Source of the DNA: Herbidospora yilanensis
GTDB lineage: Bacteria; Actinomycetota; Actinomycetes; Streptosporangiales; Streptosporangiaceae
DNA length: 36,003 nt
Direction: 5' to 3'
Assembly (NCBI RefSeq): GCF_001570565.1
Contig: NZ_BBXE01000037.1
Coordinates: 87,889 to 123,891 of the forward strand
This document shows positions 23,246-31,316 of this stretch, one piece after another. Made by a program: the position numbers and the translations under genes. The notes beneath the pieces were generated by a model. That model worked only from the letters and a program-made list of their open reading frames with translations, ran no database searches and was not told the origin of the DNA. Numbering within the stretch: position 1 is the first letter of the stretch; every line of letters starts with the position of its first letter.

Positions 23246-24613
23246 ATGCCCGAGTCTCAAACGTCCGACCGTATCGTCGCCAGCCGTTATCGCCTGATCG
23301 AACCTCTCGGCCGGGGTGGCATGGGCACCGTGTGGCGTGCCCTGGACGAAACCCTGGAACGCGAAGTCGCCGTCAAAGAGCTCAACGCCGACCTGTCCGG
23401 CGCGGACCGCGAGATCTTCACGATCCGCACCCTCCGCGAGGCGCGCGCCGCCGGCAGGGTGGGCCACCCGGCGGTGGCCGCCGTCTACGACGTCTTCGAG
23501 GAACGCGGCCACCCGTGGATCGTGATGCAGTACGTCCCGTCCACGACCCTGGGCGCGCTGATCCGCGACGAGGGCCCGATGCGACCCCACCGGGTGGCGA
23601 CCATCGGCCTCCAGGTGCTGAGCGCCCTGAAGGCGGCCCACCAGGCGGGCGTGCTGCACCGGGACGTGAAACCCGACAACGTGCTCATCACCCCCGACGG
23701 CCGCGCGGTGCTGACCGACTTCGGCATCGCGGCGATGGAGGACGACAGCCCGGTGACGAGGACGGGCTCCCTCGTCGGCACGCCGGCCTTCATCAGCCCG
23801 GAGCGTGCGGCAGGGGGCCGCGCGGTCCGCGCCTCGGACCTGTGGTCGCTCGGCGTGACCCTCTTCCTGGCCGTCGAGGGCCGTTCCCCGTTCCACCGGG
23901 GCCACGCCATGGCGTCGCTGGCGGCGGTCATGTACGAGCCGTACGGGCAGCTCTACCACGCTGGACCCCTCACCCCCGTCCTGCACGGCCTCCTGGAGAA
24001 GGACCCGGCCCGCCGGATGACGGCGGCGGAGGCCGAGAGCCACCTCCACAACATCGTCAACGGCATCACGTCGGAGCCGACGGCCCCCTTCGTCCCGGTG
24101 CCGCCGCCCGCGCCCGTGAAGGAGCGCCCACGCAAGAGGTGGCCCTTCACGGCGGTCGTCTCGGCCGTCCTGGCGGTGGGGCTGAGCGCGGGCACCGTCG
24201 CGTACATGACGGCGGGAGACGCCCCCGTGAACCCGGCCGACACGATCCCGGCGCAGGTCCCCGCAAAGAAGAAGGTCACGTCCACCCCCGAGCCCACTTC
24301 CGAGGCCACGGCGGAGAAGACGGCCGACGAGGAACCGGCGGCCCCGCCGGCCGAACGCGGGCAGGAGGAGCGGCGGCAGCCGGAGAGGGCTCAGGCCCCC
24401 TCCCCAAAAGCCAGTCCGTCCGCGCGGGCGAGCAAGGAGACGAGCCCCCCGGACGAGGAGTCCGAGGAAAAGCCGAGCCCGACGGCCGGGCCCACGGAAG
24501 AGCCCGCGGAAGAGCCGTCGACGGAGGAGAGCGCCGGGGAGGAAAACCAGGGCCAGGAGGACCGAAGCCTGGAAAGCACAGGTCAGCTTGAGGGCCGACT
24601 TCCTGACGAATGA
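23246..24613 (+). CDS. Transmembrane Ser/Thr protein kinase 3, no sensor domain
   Basis: 455 residues. Kinase domain 13-270 with GRGGMGTVW, AVKEL, HRDVKPDNVLI and DFGIAA, and the GTPAFISPE end of the activation loop: all catalytic residues are present. A short linker leads to one TM helix (about 295-318, FTAVVSAVLAVGLSAGTVAY). The outside part, about 135 residues, is entirely low-complexity Glu/Pro/Ser/Ala sequence with no folded domain, unlike kinases 1 and 2. The stop (24611-24613) overlaps the start of the next gene as ATGA. The ribosome-binding site before ATG 23246 is weak. Substrates are unknown. Confidence 0.93.
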   Translation: MPESQTSDRIVASRYRLIEPLGRGGMGTVWRALDETLEREVAVKELNADLSGADREIFTIRTLREARAAGRVGHPAVAAVYDVFEERGHPWIVMQYVPSTTLGALIRDEGPMRPHRVATIGLQVLSALKAAHQAGVLHRDVKPDNVLITPDGRAVLTDFGIAAMEDDSPVTRTGSLVGTPAFISPERAAGGRAVRASDLWSLGVTLFLAVEGRSPFHRGHAMASLAAVMYEPYGQLYHAGPLTPVLHGLLEKDPARRMTAAEAESHLHNIVNGITSEPTAPFVPVPPPAPVKERPRKRWPFTAVVSAVLAVGLSAGTVAYMTAGDAPVNPADTIPAQVPAKKKVTSTPEPTSEATAEKTADEEPAAPPAERGQEERRQPERAQAPSPKASPSARASKETSPPDEESEEKPSPTAGPTEEPAEEPSTEESAGEENQGQEDRSLESTGQLEGRLPDE

Positions 24614-25497
24614 TCACCCCTAACGGGGTCACGACCGGGCACGATCCGCACATGGACGACATCACCGGCGGAATCCTCAAACTCACCGACGACCTGGCCC
24701 TGACGAGAATGGGCTACGGCGCGATGCGCCTGACGGGCCCGGGGATCTGGGGCCCGCCCGAAGACCCGGCCGAGGCGATCCGCGTGTTGCGGACCGTCGC
24801 CGACCTGGGCCTCCTCCACATCGACACCAGCGACTACTACGGCCCCCACGTGGTGAACGACCTCATCCGCGAGGCCCTGCACCCCTATCCGGACGGCCTG
24901 CGCATCGTCACGAAGGTCGGCGGCAGACGCGGCGCCGACAGGTCGTGGCTGCCCGCCCTGACCGAACCGGAACTGATCGAGGCCGTGTACGACAACCTCA
25001 AGCGCCTGGCCGTCGAACGCCTCGACGTGGTCAACCTGAGGATGTTCGACACCGGCGACCCGACCGTCCCCTTCAGCGTGCTGGCCGCCCTCATGGACGA
25101 GGGCCTGATCGGCCACCTGGGCGTCAGCAACGTCACCGCCGACCAGCTCGTGGTCTGCCGGGGCATCGCGCCGGTGGTCTGCGTCCAGAACGCCTACAAC
25201 GTGGCCGACCGGAGCGACGACGCCCTGGTGGACGTCTGCGCCGAGCAGGGCATCGCCTACGTCCCGTTCTTCCCGCTGGGCGGCTTCTCCCCGCTCCAGT
25301 CGGAGGTCCTGGACGAGGTGGCGGCGGACCTGGGCGCGACGCCCCAGCAGACGGCGCTGGCGTGGCTGCTCCACCGCTCCCCGACGATCTGCGTCATCCC
25401 GGGCACGTCGTCGGTGGCCCACCTGCGGGAGAACGTGGCGGCCTCGGGCCTCCGGCTGCCGGGCGACGCGCTGGCGCGGCTCGGCTCACTCGGCTGA
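24610..25497 (+). CDS. pdxI: PdxI-like aldo/keto reductase (pyridoxal reductase type)
   Basis: 295 residues, a TIM-barrel aldo/keto reductase. It closely resembles E. coli YdbC/PdxI, an NADPH-dependent pyridoxal reductase, in many blocks: RMGYGAMRLTGPGIWGPP, HIDTSDYYGPHVVN, IVTKVGGRRG, LDVVNLR, GLIGHLGVSNVT, CVQNAYNVADR, YVPFFPLGGFSPLQS and VIPGTSSVAHLREN (recalled comparison). Of the catalytic tetrad Asp, Tyr and Lys are present, while the His position is Arg in VVNLR, as I recall for PdxI too. The ATG at 24610 overlaps the kinase 3 stop (ATGA), which argues for coupled translation; the inner ATG at 24652 is the alternative. It converges with the rluD-type gene, 2 bp between stops. Confidence 0.85.
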   Translation: MITPNGVTTGHDPHMDDITGGILKLTDDLALTRMGYGAMRLTGPGIWGPPEDPAEAIRVLRTVADLGLLHIDTSDYYGPHVVNDLIREALHPYPDGLRIVTKVGGRRGADRSWLPALTEPELIEAVYDNLKRLAVERLDVVNLRMFDTGDPTVPFSVLAALMDEGLIGHLGVSNVTADQLVVCRGIAPVVCVQNAYNVADRSDDALVDVCAEQGIAYVPFFPLGGFSPLQSEVLDEVAADLGATPQQTALAWLLHRSPTICVIPGTSSVAHLRENVAASGLRLPGDALARLGSLG

Positions 25498-25499
25498 GG

Positions 25500-26426
25500 T
25501 CACGACTCGGCGATCACGTCGAGCGCGTGGGCCAGGTCGGCCGGATAGTCGGCGTTGAAGGTGACCCACTCCCCCGTCGAGGGATGCTCGAAGGCCAGCA
25601 TCACCGCGTGGAGCCACTGCCGGGACAGGCCCAGCCGGGCCGAGATCGTCGGGTCGGCGCCGTATTGCAGGTCGCCCACGCACGGGTGCCGCATGGTCGA
25701 CATGTGCACCCGGATCTGGTGGGTGCGGCCGGTCTCCAGGCGGATGTCGAGCAGGGAGGCCGACCGGAAGGCCTCCAGCGTGTCGTAGTGGGTCACCGAG
25801 TCCTTGCCGCCGGCCACGACGGCCCACCGTCCGTCGCCGGAGGGGTGCCGGTCGATCGGCGCGTCGATGGTCCCGCGCAGCGGGTCCATGTGGCCCTGGA
25901 CCAGGGCGTGGTAGCGCTTCTCGACGGTGCGTTCCTTGAAGGCGCGCTTCAGCAGGGTGTAGGCGCGCTCGCTCTTGGCGACGACCATGCAGCCGGTGGT
26001 GTTGGCGTCGAGCCGGTGCACGATGCCCTGCCGCTCGGCCGCGCCGCTGGTGGAGACGCGGTGGCCGGTGCCGAGGAGGCCACCGATGACCGTCGGCCCG
26101 GTCCAGCCGACGGAGGGGTGGGCCGCCACGCCGATGGGCTTGTTCACCACGACGACGTCGTCGTCTTCGTACAAAATCGTCATCCCGGGGACCGGCTCGG
26201 CCACCGGCATGGGCGCGGAGACCGGCGGGGGGATGGTGACGTCGAGCCACGACCCGGCCGAGACCCGGTCGGACTTGCCGGCGGGCGAGCCGTCGACGAG
26301 GACGTCGCCGCCGACGATGAGCTCGGCCGCGCGGGTGCGCGAGAAGCCGAAGAGACGAGCGAGAGCGGCGTCGAGCCGCTCTCCCTCCAGCCCGTCGGGC
26401 ACGGGCAGCGAACGCTGGTCAGGCAT
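25500..26426 (-). CDS. rluD: RluD-family 23S rRNA pseudouridine synthase
   Basis: 308 residues. An N-terminal S4 RNA-binding domain (about 14-75, [22 protein letters not shown]) is followed by the RluA/RluD catalytic domain with the nucleophilic Asp in [12 protein letters not shown] (about residue 138), the [12 protein letters not shown] block and [13 protein letters not shown]. It isomerises uridines in 23S rRNA helix 69 or a related site. The ATG at 26426 overlaps the lspA stop by 8 bp, and lspA in turn follows the traR-type gene: one minus-strand operon, with the order conserved in actinomycetes. The exact target uridines cannot be read from sequence. Confidence 0.93.
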   Translation of the reverse strand: MPDQRSLPVPDGLEGERLDAALARLFGFSRTRAAELIVGGDVLVDGSPAGKSDRVSAGSWLDVTIPPPVSAPMPVAEPVPGMTILYEDDDVVVVNKPIGVAAHPSVGWTGPTVIGGLLGTGHRVSTSGAAERQGIVHRLDANTTGCMVVAKSERAYTLLKRAFKERTVEKRYHALVQGHMDPLRGTIDAPIDRHPSGDGRWAVVAGGKDSVTHYDTLEAFRSASLLDIRLETGRTHQIRVHMSTMRHPCVGDLQYGADPTISARLGLSRQWLHAVMLAFEHPSTGEWVTFNADYPADLAHALDVIAES

Positions 26427-26970
26427 CCTTGACCGCTCCCTCGCGGGTGCCGTCGATCTGGTAGCCGCGCCAGGCCAGGAACACGGCCAGGATGCCGCCG
26501 CAGACGATCGCCGAGTCGGCCACGTTGAAGATCGGGAAGTTGGTCGCGGGGAAGACCTGGACGAAGTCGACCACGTGGCCCTGGAACGGCGCCGGCGACC
26601 GGAAGATCCGGTCGGTCAGGTTCCCCAGGGCGCCTCCGAGCAGGAGGCCGAGGTCGATCGCCCAGGGCAGCGAACGCAACTGCCGGGCGGTGCGGATGAT
26701 CGCGCCGATCACCACCGAGGCGATGATCGTGAAGACGATCGTCATGCCGGTCCCGATGGAGAACGCCGCCCCCGGGTTCCGGATGACGTTGAAGACCAGC
26801 ACGTCGGGGATCAGGACCGTCGGCAGCCCGTCTTCGAAATGTTCGACCACGAGGTACTTGGTGATCACGTCGAACACGTAGATGGACACGGCCACGGCGG
26901 CGAGGAGCTTGATCCGCCGCGCCCGCGTCGTCTCGTTCTGCGTCAGCGGCGTTCCTCCCGCTGCTTGCAC
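26419..26970 (-). CDS. lspA: Lipoprotein signal peptidase (SPase II)
   Basis: About 183 residues from GTG 26970. LspA cleaves the signal peptide of lipid-modified prolipoproteins in the membrane. Four TM helices are visible; the catalytic aspartates lie in GNLTDRIF and FNVADSAI, and [10 protein letters not shown] carries the conserved Asn. The start is uncertain: GTG 26970 has no ribosome-binding site, whereas a CTG at 26946 (8 residues further in) has GGAGG 7 nt upstream and overlaps the traR stop as CTGA. The frame is open further upstream to 27042, inside traR, which is unlikely to be used. The 3' end overlaps rluD by 8 bp. Confidence 0.92.
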   Translation of the reverse strand: MQAAGGTPLTQNETTRARRIKLLAAVAVSIYVFDVITKYLVVEHFEDGLPTVLIPDVLVFNVIRNPGAAFSIGTGMTIVFTIIASVVIGAIIRTARQLRSLPWAIDLGLLLGGALGNLTDRIFRSPAPFQGHVVDFVQVFPATNFPIFNVADSAIVCGGILAVFLAWRGYQIDGTREGAVKDA

Positions 26971-27338
26971 GCCACGCACAGCGTCGCCCTCGGGAACGCC
27001 TGCAGACGTTCCTTCCCGATCGGCCGTTGGCACGATTCGCACACCCCATATGTTCCCGCGTCGATACGGGCGATCGCCCGCTCGTTCTGCGCGAGCAGGT
27101 CGCGCGCATTCAGGGTAAGGGCGATCTCACGTTCGCGCTCATAGGTCTTGGCTCCGGCGTCGGCCGGGTCGTCGCCGGCGCCCTCGGACGAGTTGCCGAG
27201 CGCGAGGGACGCCTCGGCCCGTGCGATGTCGACCTGCAGCTCCTCGATCTCGGTCAGCAACCGGTCGCGGACGGCGGCGAGTTCATCGGCGGACCAGACG
27301 TCCTCAGTGACGGCGGTCTTGGCCGCGCGCGTGGCCAT
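26943..27338 (-). CDS. DksA/TraR-type C4 zinc-finger protein
   Basis: 131 residues from ATG 27338 (GGGAGG 4 nt upstream). A helical coiled-coil part (about 12-85) is followed by the TraR/DksA zinc finger with four cysteines, C-x2-C-x17-C-x2-C, starting CESCQRPIGKERLQAFP. Relatives bind RNA polymerase in its secondary channel, or act as general small zinc regulators in actinomycetes; the acidic tip needed for DksA-like action is not evident. It is the first gene of the traR-lspA-rluD operon, divergent from ileS, and this order is standard for the lineage. Confidence 0.9.
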   Translation of the reverse strand: MATRAAKTAVTEDVWSADELAAVRDRLLTEIEELQVDIARAEASLALGNSSEGAGDDPADAGAKTYEREREIALTLNARDLLAQNERAIARIDAGTYGVCESCQRPIGKERLQAFPRATLCVACKQREERR

Positions 27339-27375
27339 GGGGCCTCCCAAATGCAGTGTTGGTGCAAGTCCGGGC

Positions 27376-27405
27376 ATCGTAGGTATGCGAAAACAAGATC
27401 GGCAA
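27376..27405 (-). promoter_or_regulatory. Candidate promoter for the traR-lspA-rluD operon
   Basis: On the minus strand TTGCCG (-35), 18 nt, TACGAT (-10, at 27381-27376) lies about 38 nt before the traR ATG at 27338. Fit to consensus is fair; this is a prediction. Confidence 0.35.
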
Positions 27406-27563
27406 TCGACGCGCCGACGCTTTTACGCCATCCGTACCGGACGACTTGCTCCTCCCCGTTTGCCGCATACCTCCGCGCCGAGATGTGGGTTCAACACCTA
27501 CGCCTCGCCGCGTGTTCCGCGCTCCCTACCCCGATATCGGGAAGCCAGCACCCGAGCGCTGCG

Positions 27564-27570
27564 TTATCTT
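27564..27570 (+). promoter_or_regulatory. Candidate -10 box for the ileS T-box transcript
   Basis: TTATCTT precedes the T-box structures by about 75 nt. No convincing -35 is seen, so the transcript start near 27577 is tentative. The stretch 27406-27560 shows nothing else that I recognise. Confidence 0.3.
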
Positions 27571-27576
27571 TGGGAA

Positions 27577-27819
27577 TTGCACGGCATTGATGGGGACGAG
27601 TACTCACGCACCCCCTCACAGGAGCGACCCGGGGACGGTGGAAGCCCGGGGTGAGGCGCGCGAGGAAGATCACCCCGGAGCCGCCGGAAGAACGGCGTCA
27701 CGCTCAGTAGAACCGGCAACACAAGAGTGGGCTCCCCGGAAAGGGGGCCAAGGAGGGTGGTACCGCGGGGCCCACGGCCTCGTCCCTCCGCGCCATTGTC
27801 CGATGAGCGTGGAGGATCC
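27577..27819 (+). promoter_or_regulatory. Translational T-box riboswitch (ultrashort stem I) controlling ileS
   Basis: Stem I is 9 bp (27646-27654 with 27670-27678); ATC at 27669-27671, at its loop edge, is the isoleucine specifier. A stem II region with the AGTAGAA element follows (27679-27720), then stem III (27730-27750). The T-box AGGGTGGTACCGCGG is at 27754-27768, its UGGU matching a tRNA ending in ACCA (discriminator A, as in tRNA-Ile). CCCTCC at 27784-27789 can pair either with GGAGGG at 27752-27757 (tRNA-bound, antisequestrator) or with the ribosome-binding site GGAGG at 27811-27815 (sequestrator, 27785-27792 with 27808-27815). Uncharged tRNA-Ile should therefore free the start of ileS. 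This is the class known from actinobacterial ileS leaders. Confidence 0.93.
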
Positions 27820-30800
27820 GTGTCCAGCCACCAGTTCCAACCCCTGCCCGCGCAGGTCGACCTGCCGCGCCTCGAACACGAGGTGCTGGCGCGCTGGCGC
27901 GACGGCAAGGTCTTCGAACGTTCTCTCGAACAGAACGCCACGGGCCCGTCGTGGGTCTTCTACGAGGGCCCCCCGACGGCCAACGGCATGCCCGGCGTCC
28001 ACCACGTCGAGGCGCGCGTCTTCAAGGACGTCTTCCCCCGCTACAAGTCGATGAACGGCTACCACGTGCCGCGCAAGGCGGGCTGGGACTGCCACGGCCT
28101 GCCCGTCGAGGTGGCGGTCGAGAAGGAGCTGGGCCTGTCGGGCAAGCCCCAGATCGAGGCCTACGGCATCGCCGAGTTCAACGCCCGCTGCCGCGAGTCC
28201 GTCCTGCGGCACGTCGACGCGTTCGAGGAGATGACCGAGCGGATGGGCTACTGGGTCGACATGTCCCAGGCCTACCGCACGATGGACCCGGCCTACGTCG
28301 AGGCCGTCTGGTGGTCGCTGAAGGTCGTCTTCGACAAGGGCCTGCTGTTCCGCGACTTCCGGATCACCCCCTACTGCCCGCGCTGCGGCACCGGCCTGTC
28401 CGACCACGAGCTCGGCCAGCCCGGCGGCTACGAGACCGTCTCCAGTCCGTCCGTGTACGTCCGCATGCCGGTCACCTCGGGCCGCTTCGCGGGCGTGGAC
28501 CTGCTGATCTGGACGACCACCCCGTGGACCCTCGTGTCGAACACCGCCGTGGCGGTGCACCCCGAGGTCACCTACGTGGTCGCCGAGAAGGCGGGCGAGA
28601 AGCCGGTCGTCGTGGCCGAGCCGCTCGTCGGCGCGGCCCTCGGCGAGGGCTGGACGGTCCGCGAGTCCTTCCTGGGCACGGAGCTGGAGCACACCCCCTA
28701 CCAGCGGCCCTTCGACCTGGTCGACATCCCCGGCGCCCACTTCGTCGTGCTCGGCGACTACGTCACCGTCGAAGACGGCTCGGGCCTGGTCCACCAGGCG
28801 CCCGCGTTCGGCGCCGACGACATGCAGGTCTGCAAGAGGTACGGCCTGCCCGTCGTCAACCCGATCGGCCCCGACGGCCGGTTCCTGCCCGACGTCCCGC
28901 AGGTCGGCGGCCAGTTCTTCAAGGACGCCGACGAGGGCCTCACCGCCGACCTCGCGGCGCGCGGCCTGCTGTTCCGCGGCTCGCACTTCGAGCACAGCTA
29001 CCCGCACTGCTGGCGCTGCCACACGCCGCTGCTCTACTACGCGCTCCCCTCCTGGTACATCCGCACCACCTCGCTGAAGGAGCGCCTGCTCGCCGAGAAC
29101 GAGGGCACCAACTGGTTCCCCGACACGATCAAGAACGGCCGCTACGGCGAGTGGCTCCGCAACAACGTCGACTGGGCGCTGTCCCGGTCGCGTTACTGGG
29201 GCACCCCGCTCCCGTTGTGGATCTGCGACGAAGACCACGTGACCTGCGTCGGCTCGCTGAAGGAACTGGGCGAGAAGGCCGGCCAGGACCTCTCGGCGCT
29301 CGACCCCCACCGCCCCTACGTCGACGACGTGGTGTTCCCCTGCGGCGACTGCGGCGGCGAGGCCCGCCGGGTGCCCGACGTGATCGACGTCTGGTACGAC
29401 TCCGGCGCGATGCCCTTCGCGCAGTGGGGCGCCCCCCACGTCAACAAGGAGGTCTTCGAGGCCGCCTACCCGGGCCAGTTCATCTGCGAGGCCATCGACC
29501 AGACCCGCGGCTGGTTCTACTCGATGATGACCGTCGGGACGCTGGTCTTCGACAGGTCGTCGTACGAGAACGTGCTCTGCCTCGGCCTCATCCTGGCCGA
29601 AGACGGCCGCAAGATGAGCAAGCACCTGGGCAACGTGCTGCGCCCGATGCCGCTGATGGACCAGCACGGCGCCGACTCCCTGCGCTGGTACATGGCCACC
29701 AGCGGCTCCCCGTGGTCGCCCCGCCGCATCGGCCACGCGGCGCTGGAGGAGATCGTCCGGAAGGTCCTGCTGACCTACTGGAACACGGCGAGCTTCTTCA
29801 CCCTGTACGCCAACGCCTCGGCGTGGACGCCGGGTGAGGCCCCGGCCGACCGGCCGCTGATCGACCGGTGGGCCCTGGCGGAGCTCAACCGCACCGTCGC
29901 CGAGGTGACGGCCGCCCTCGACGTCTTCGACACCGCCAGGGCCGGCCGCCGCCTGACGGAGTTCCTCGACGACCTCTCCAACTGGTACGTCCGCCGCTCC
30001 CGCCGCCGCTTCTGGAAGGGCGAGGAGTCGGCGTTCGCGACCCTGTACGAATGCCTGGAGACGGTCACCCGGCTGATGGCCCCGCTGGTGCCGTTCACGA
30101 CCGACTACGTCTGGGAGGCCCTGCGCACCCCCGACGCCCCGTCGTCGGTCCACCTGGCGACCTGGCCGAAGGTGAACCCGGAGTTCGTCGACCCGGCGTT
30201 GTCGGAGCAGATGGGCCTGGTCCGCCGCCTGGTCGAGCTGGGCCGCTCGGCGCGCGCGTCGTCGTCGGTCAAGACCCGCCAGCCGCTCGGCCGCGCCCTC
30301 GTGGGCGCTCCCGGCTGGGCGGCCCTGTCGGCGGAGCTGCGCGACCTGATCGCCGACGAGCTGAACGTCCTGGCGCTGGAAGACATGTCGGGCTTCTCGG
30401 CCGACCTGGTCACCTTCACCGTGAAGCCCAACTTCCGGGCCCTCGGGAAGCGGTTCGGCAGCCAGACCAAGCTGGTCGCCGCGGCCGTCGCGGCGGCCGA
30501 CCCGGGCACCCTGGCCCGCGCGGTCAGGACCGGCGGCTCGGCCACCCTGGAGGCGGGCGAGCTCGGCGAGGTGACCCTGGCCGGCGACGACCTCATCATC
30601 ACCGAGCAGCCCAAGTCGGGCTGGGCGGTCGAGACGGGCGCGGTCGACACCGGCACCGGCGAGACCATCGCCCTCGACCTGGCCATGACCGACGAACTCC
30701 GCCGGGCCGGCCTCGTCCGCGAGGTCATCCGCCTGGTCCAGGACGCCCGCAAGTCGACCGGCCTGTCGATCACCGACCGCATCGACCTGTGGTGGTCGGC

Positions 30801-30951
30801 CGACGGCGACCTGGCGGCGGCCCTGCGGGAGGGCGGCTCGCTGGTGGCCGAGGAGGTGCTCGCGACCGCGTTCGCGGAGGGCTCCGCCGACGGCCTCCAC
30901 ACCCACGAGGACACCGACCTGGGGCTGCGCTTCCAGCTCCGCAAGGCCTGA
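27820..30951 (+). CDS. ileS: Isoleucyl-tRNA synthetase, type 2 with GXHH signature
   Basis: 1043 residues from GTG 27820, preceded by GGAGG at 27811 that is sequestered by the T-box. It charges tRNA-Ile and edits valine. Features: the ATP-binding signature reads PGVHH (Gly59, His61, His62; nt 27994-28005) instead of H-x-G-H; the CP1 editing domain with WTTTPWTLVSNTAVAV (about 230-245); KMSKH at 598-602; anticodon-binding domain after about 690. Length and sequence fit the eukaryote-like IleRS2 class, which tolerates mupirocin. A terminator hairpin lies 20 nt after the stop. Neighbours traR (divergent) and the division cluster keep the actinomycete order. Confidence 0.97.
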   Translation: MSSHQFQPLPAQVDLPRLEHEVLARWRDGKVFERSLEQNATGPSWVFYEGPPTANGMPGVHHVEARVFKDVFPRYKSMNGYHVPRKAGWDCHGLPVEVAVEKELGLSGKPQIEAYGIAEFNARCRESVLRHVDAFEEMTERMGYWVDMSQAYRTMDPAYVEAVWWSLKVVFDKGLLFRDFRITPYCPRCGTGLSDHELGQPGGYETVSSPSVYVRMPVTSGRFAGVDLLIWTTTPWTLVSNTAVAVHPEVTYVVAEKAGEKPVVVAEPLVGAALGEGWTVRESFLGTELEHTPYQRPFDLVDIPGAHFVVLGDYVTVEDGSGLVHQAPAFGADDMQVCKRYGLPVVNPIGPDGRFLPDVPQVGGQFFKDADEGLTADLAARGLLFRGSHFEHSYPHCWRCHTPLLYYALPSWYIRTTSLKERLLAENEGTNWFPDTIKNGRYGEWLRNNVDWALSRSRYWGTPLPLWICDEDHVTCVGSLKELGEKAGQDLSALDPHRPYVDDVVFPCGDCGGEARRVPDVIDVWYDSGAMPFAQWGAPHVNKEVFEAAYPGQFICEAIDQTRGWFYSMMTVGTLVFDRSSYENVLCLGLILAEDGRKMSKHLGNVLRPMPLMDQHGADSLRWYMATSGSPWSPRRIGHAALEEIVRKVLLTYWNTASFFTLYANASAWTPGEAPADRPLIDRWALAELNRTVAEVTAALDVFDTARAGRRLTEFLDDLSNWYVRRSRRRFWKGEESAFATLYECLETVTRLMAPLVPFTTDYVWEALRTPDAPSSVHLATWPKVNPEFVDPALSEQMGLVRRLVELGRSARASSSVKTRQPLGRALVGAPGWAALSAELRDLIADELNVLALEDMSGFSADLVTFTVKPNFRALGKRFGSQTKLVAAAVAAADPGTLARAVRTGGSATLEAGELGEVTLAGDDLIITEQPKSGWAVETGAVDTGTGETIALDLAMTDELRRAGLVREVIRLVQDARKSTGLSITDRIDLWWSADGDLAAALREGGSLVAEEVLATAFAEGSADGLHTHEDTDLGLRFQLRKA

Positions 30952-30971
30952 CCCCCGACGTGCGACACCGG

Positions 30972-30998
30972 AGCCCGGCGGACCCGATCCGCCGGGCT
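30972..30998 (+). terminator. Rho-independent-type terminator of ileS
   Basis: A perfect 11-bp stem (30972-30982 with 30988-30998) and 5-nt loop begin 20 nt after the ileS stop, followed by a short T-containing stretch. Confidence 0.8.
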
Positions 30999-31266
30999 TC
31001 TCCGGATATGGGGAGCGAGACGGTGGAACGCCGCCGGGTGATCTTCGCCGGCCGGATGGGATCGCAGGGCCGCTCCATGTCGAAGGCCGGCCCGATGGCC
31101 ACCCGTGAATACGATCAACCTCGGCGTCCTGGTACTGACCTGCCACGCCCGCCGCCGGGGGAGGCACATCCGGGTCGCGTCCCCCTACCCCCGGAACTCG
31201 CACGCCTCCCGGCGAATAATCCGGACGCCGCCGGGCAGACGCTTGCGCGGGGTGCTACATGGGGCG
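30999..31266. other. Intergenic stretch without recognisable gene
   Basis: This 268-bp region lies between two terminators. Short open frames exist, but none has a ribosome-binding site with family-like protein sequence. I see no RNA gene or repeat in it. Confidence 0.6.
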
Positions 31267-31306
31267 AAGAAAGGCCCGGCCGGATCAGATCCGCCGGGCC
31301 TTCTTC
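31267..31306. terminator. Bidirectional terminator between ileS and the division cluster
   Basis: GAAGAAAGGCCCGG at 31267 pairs with CCGGGCCTTCTTC ending at 31306, with an inner CGGATC/GATCCG stem: a long nearly perfect hairpin with A-rich left and T-rich right flanks, 10 bp from the stop of the convergent zinc-knuckle gene. It can end transcription from both sides. Confidence 0.85.
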
Positions 31307-31316
31307 ATGCGAAGTC

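Noticed and set aside
27381-27472. 9-bp inverted repeat (AGGTATGCG at 27381, CGCATACCT at 27464)
   Set aside because: The 74-bp separation and lack of further pairing make a functional site doubtful; it may simply be a chance match in the divergent traR/ileS gap.
27670-31203. Open frame of about 1177 codons on the minus strand
   Set aside because: It lies opposite ileS and the T-box; its low-complexity Gly/Arg/Val/Asp sequence has no motif, whereas ileS on the plus strand is unambiguous.
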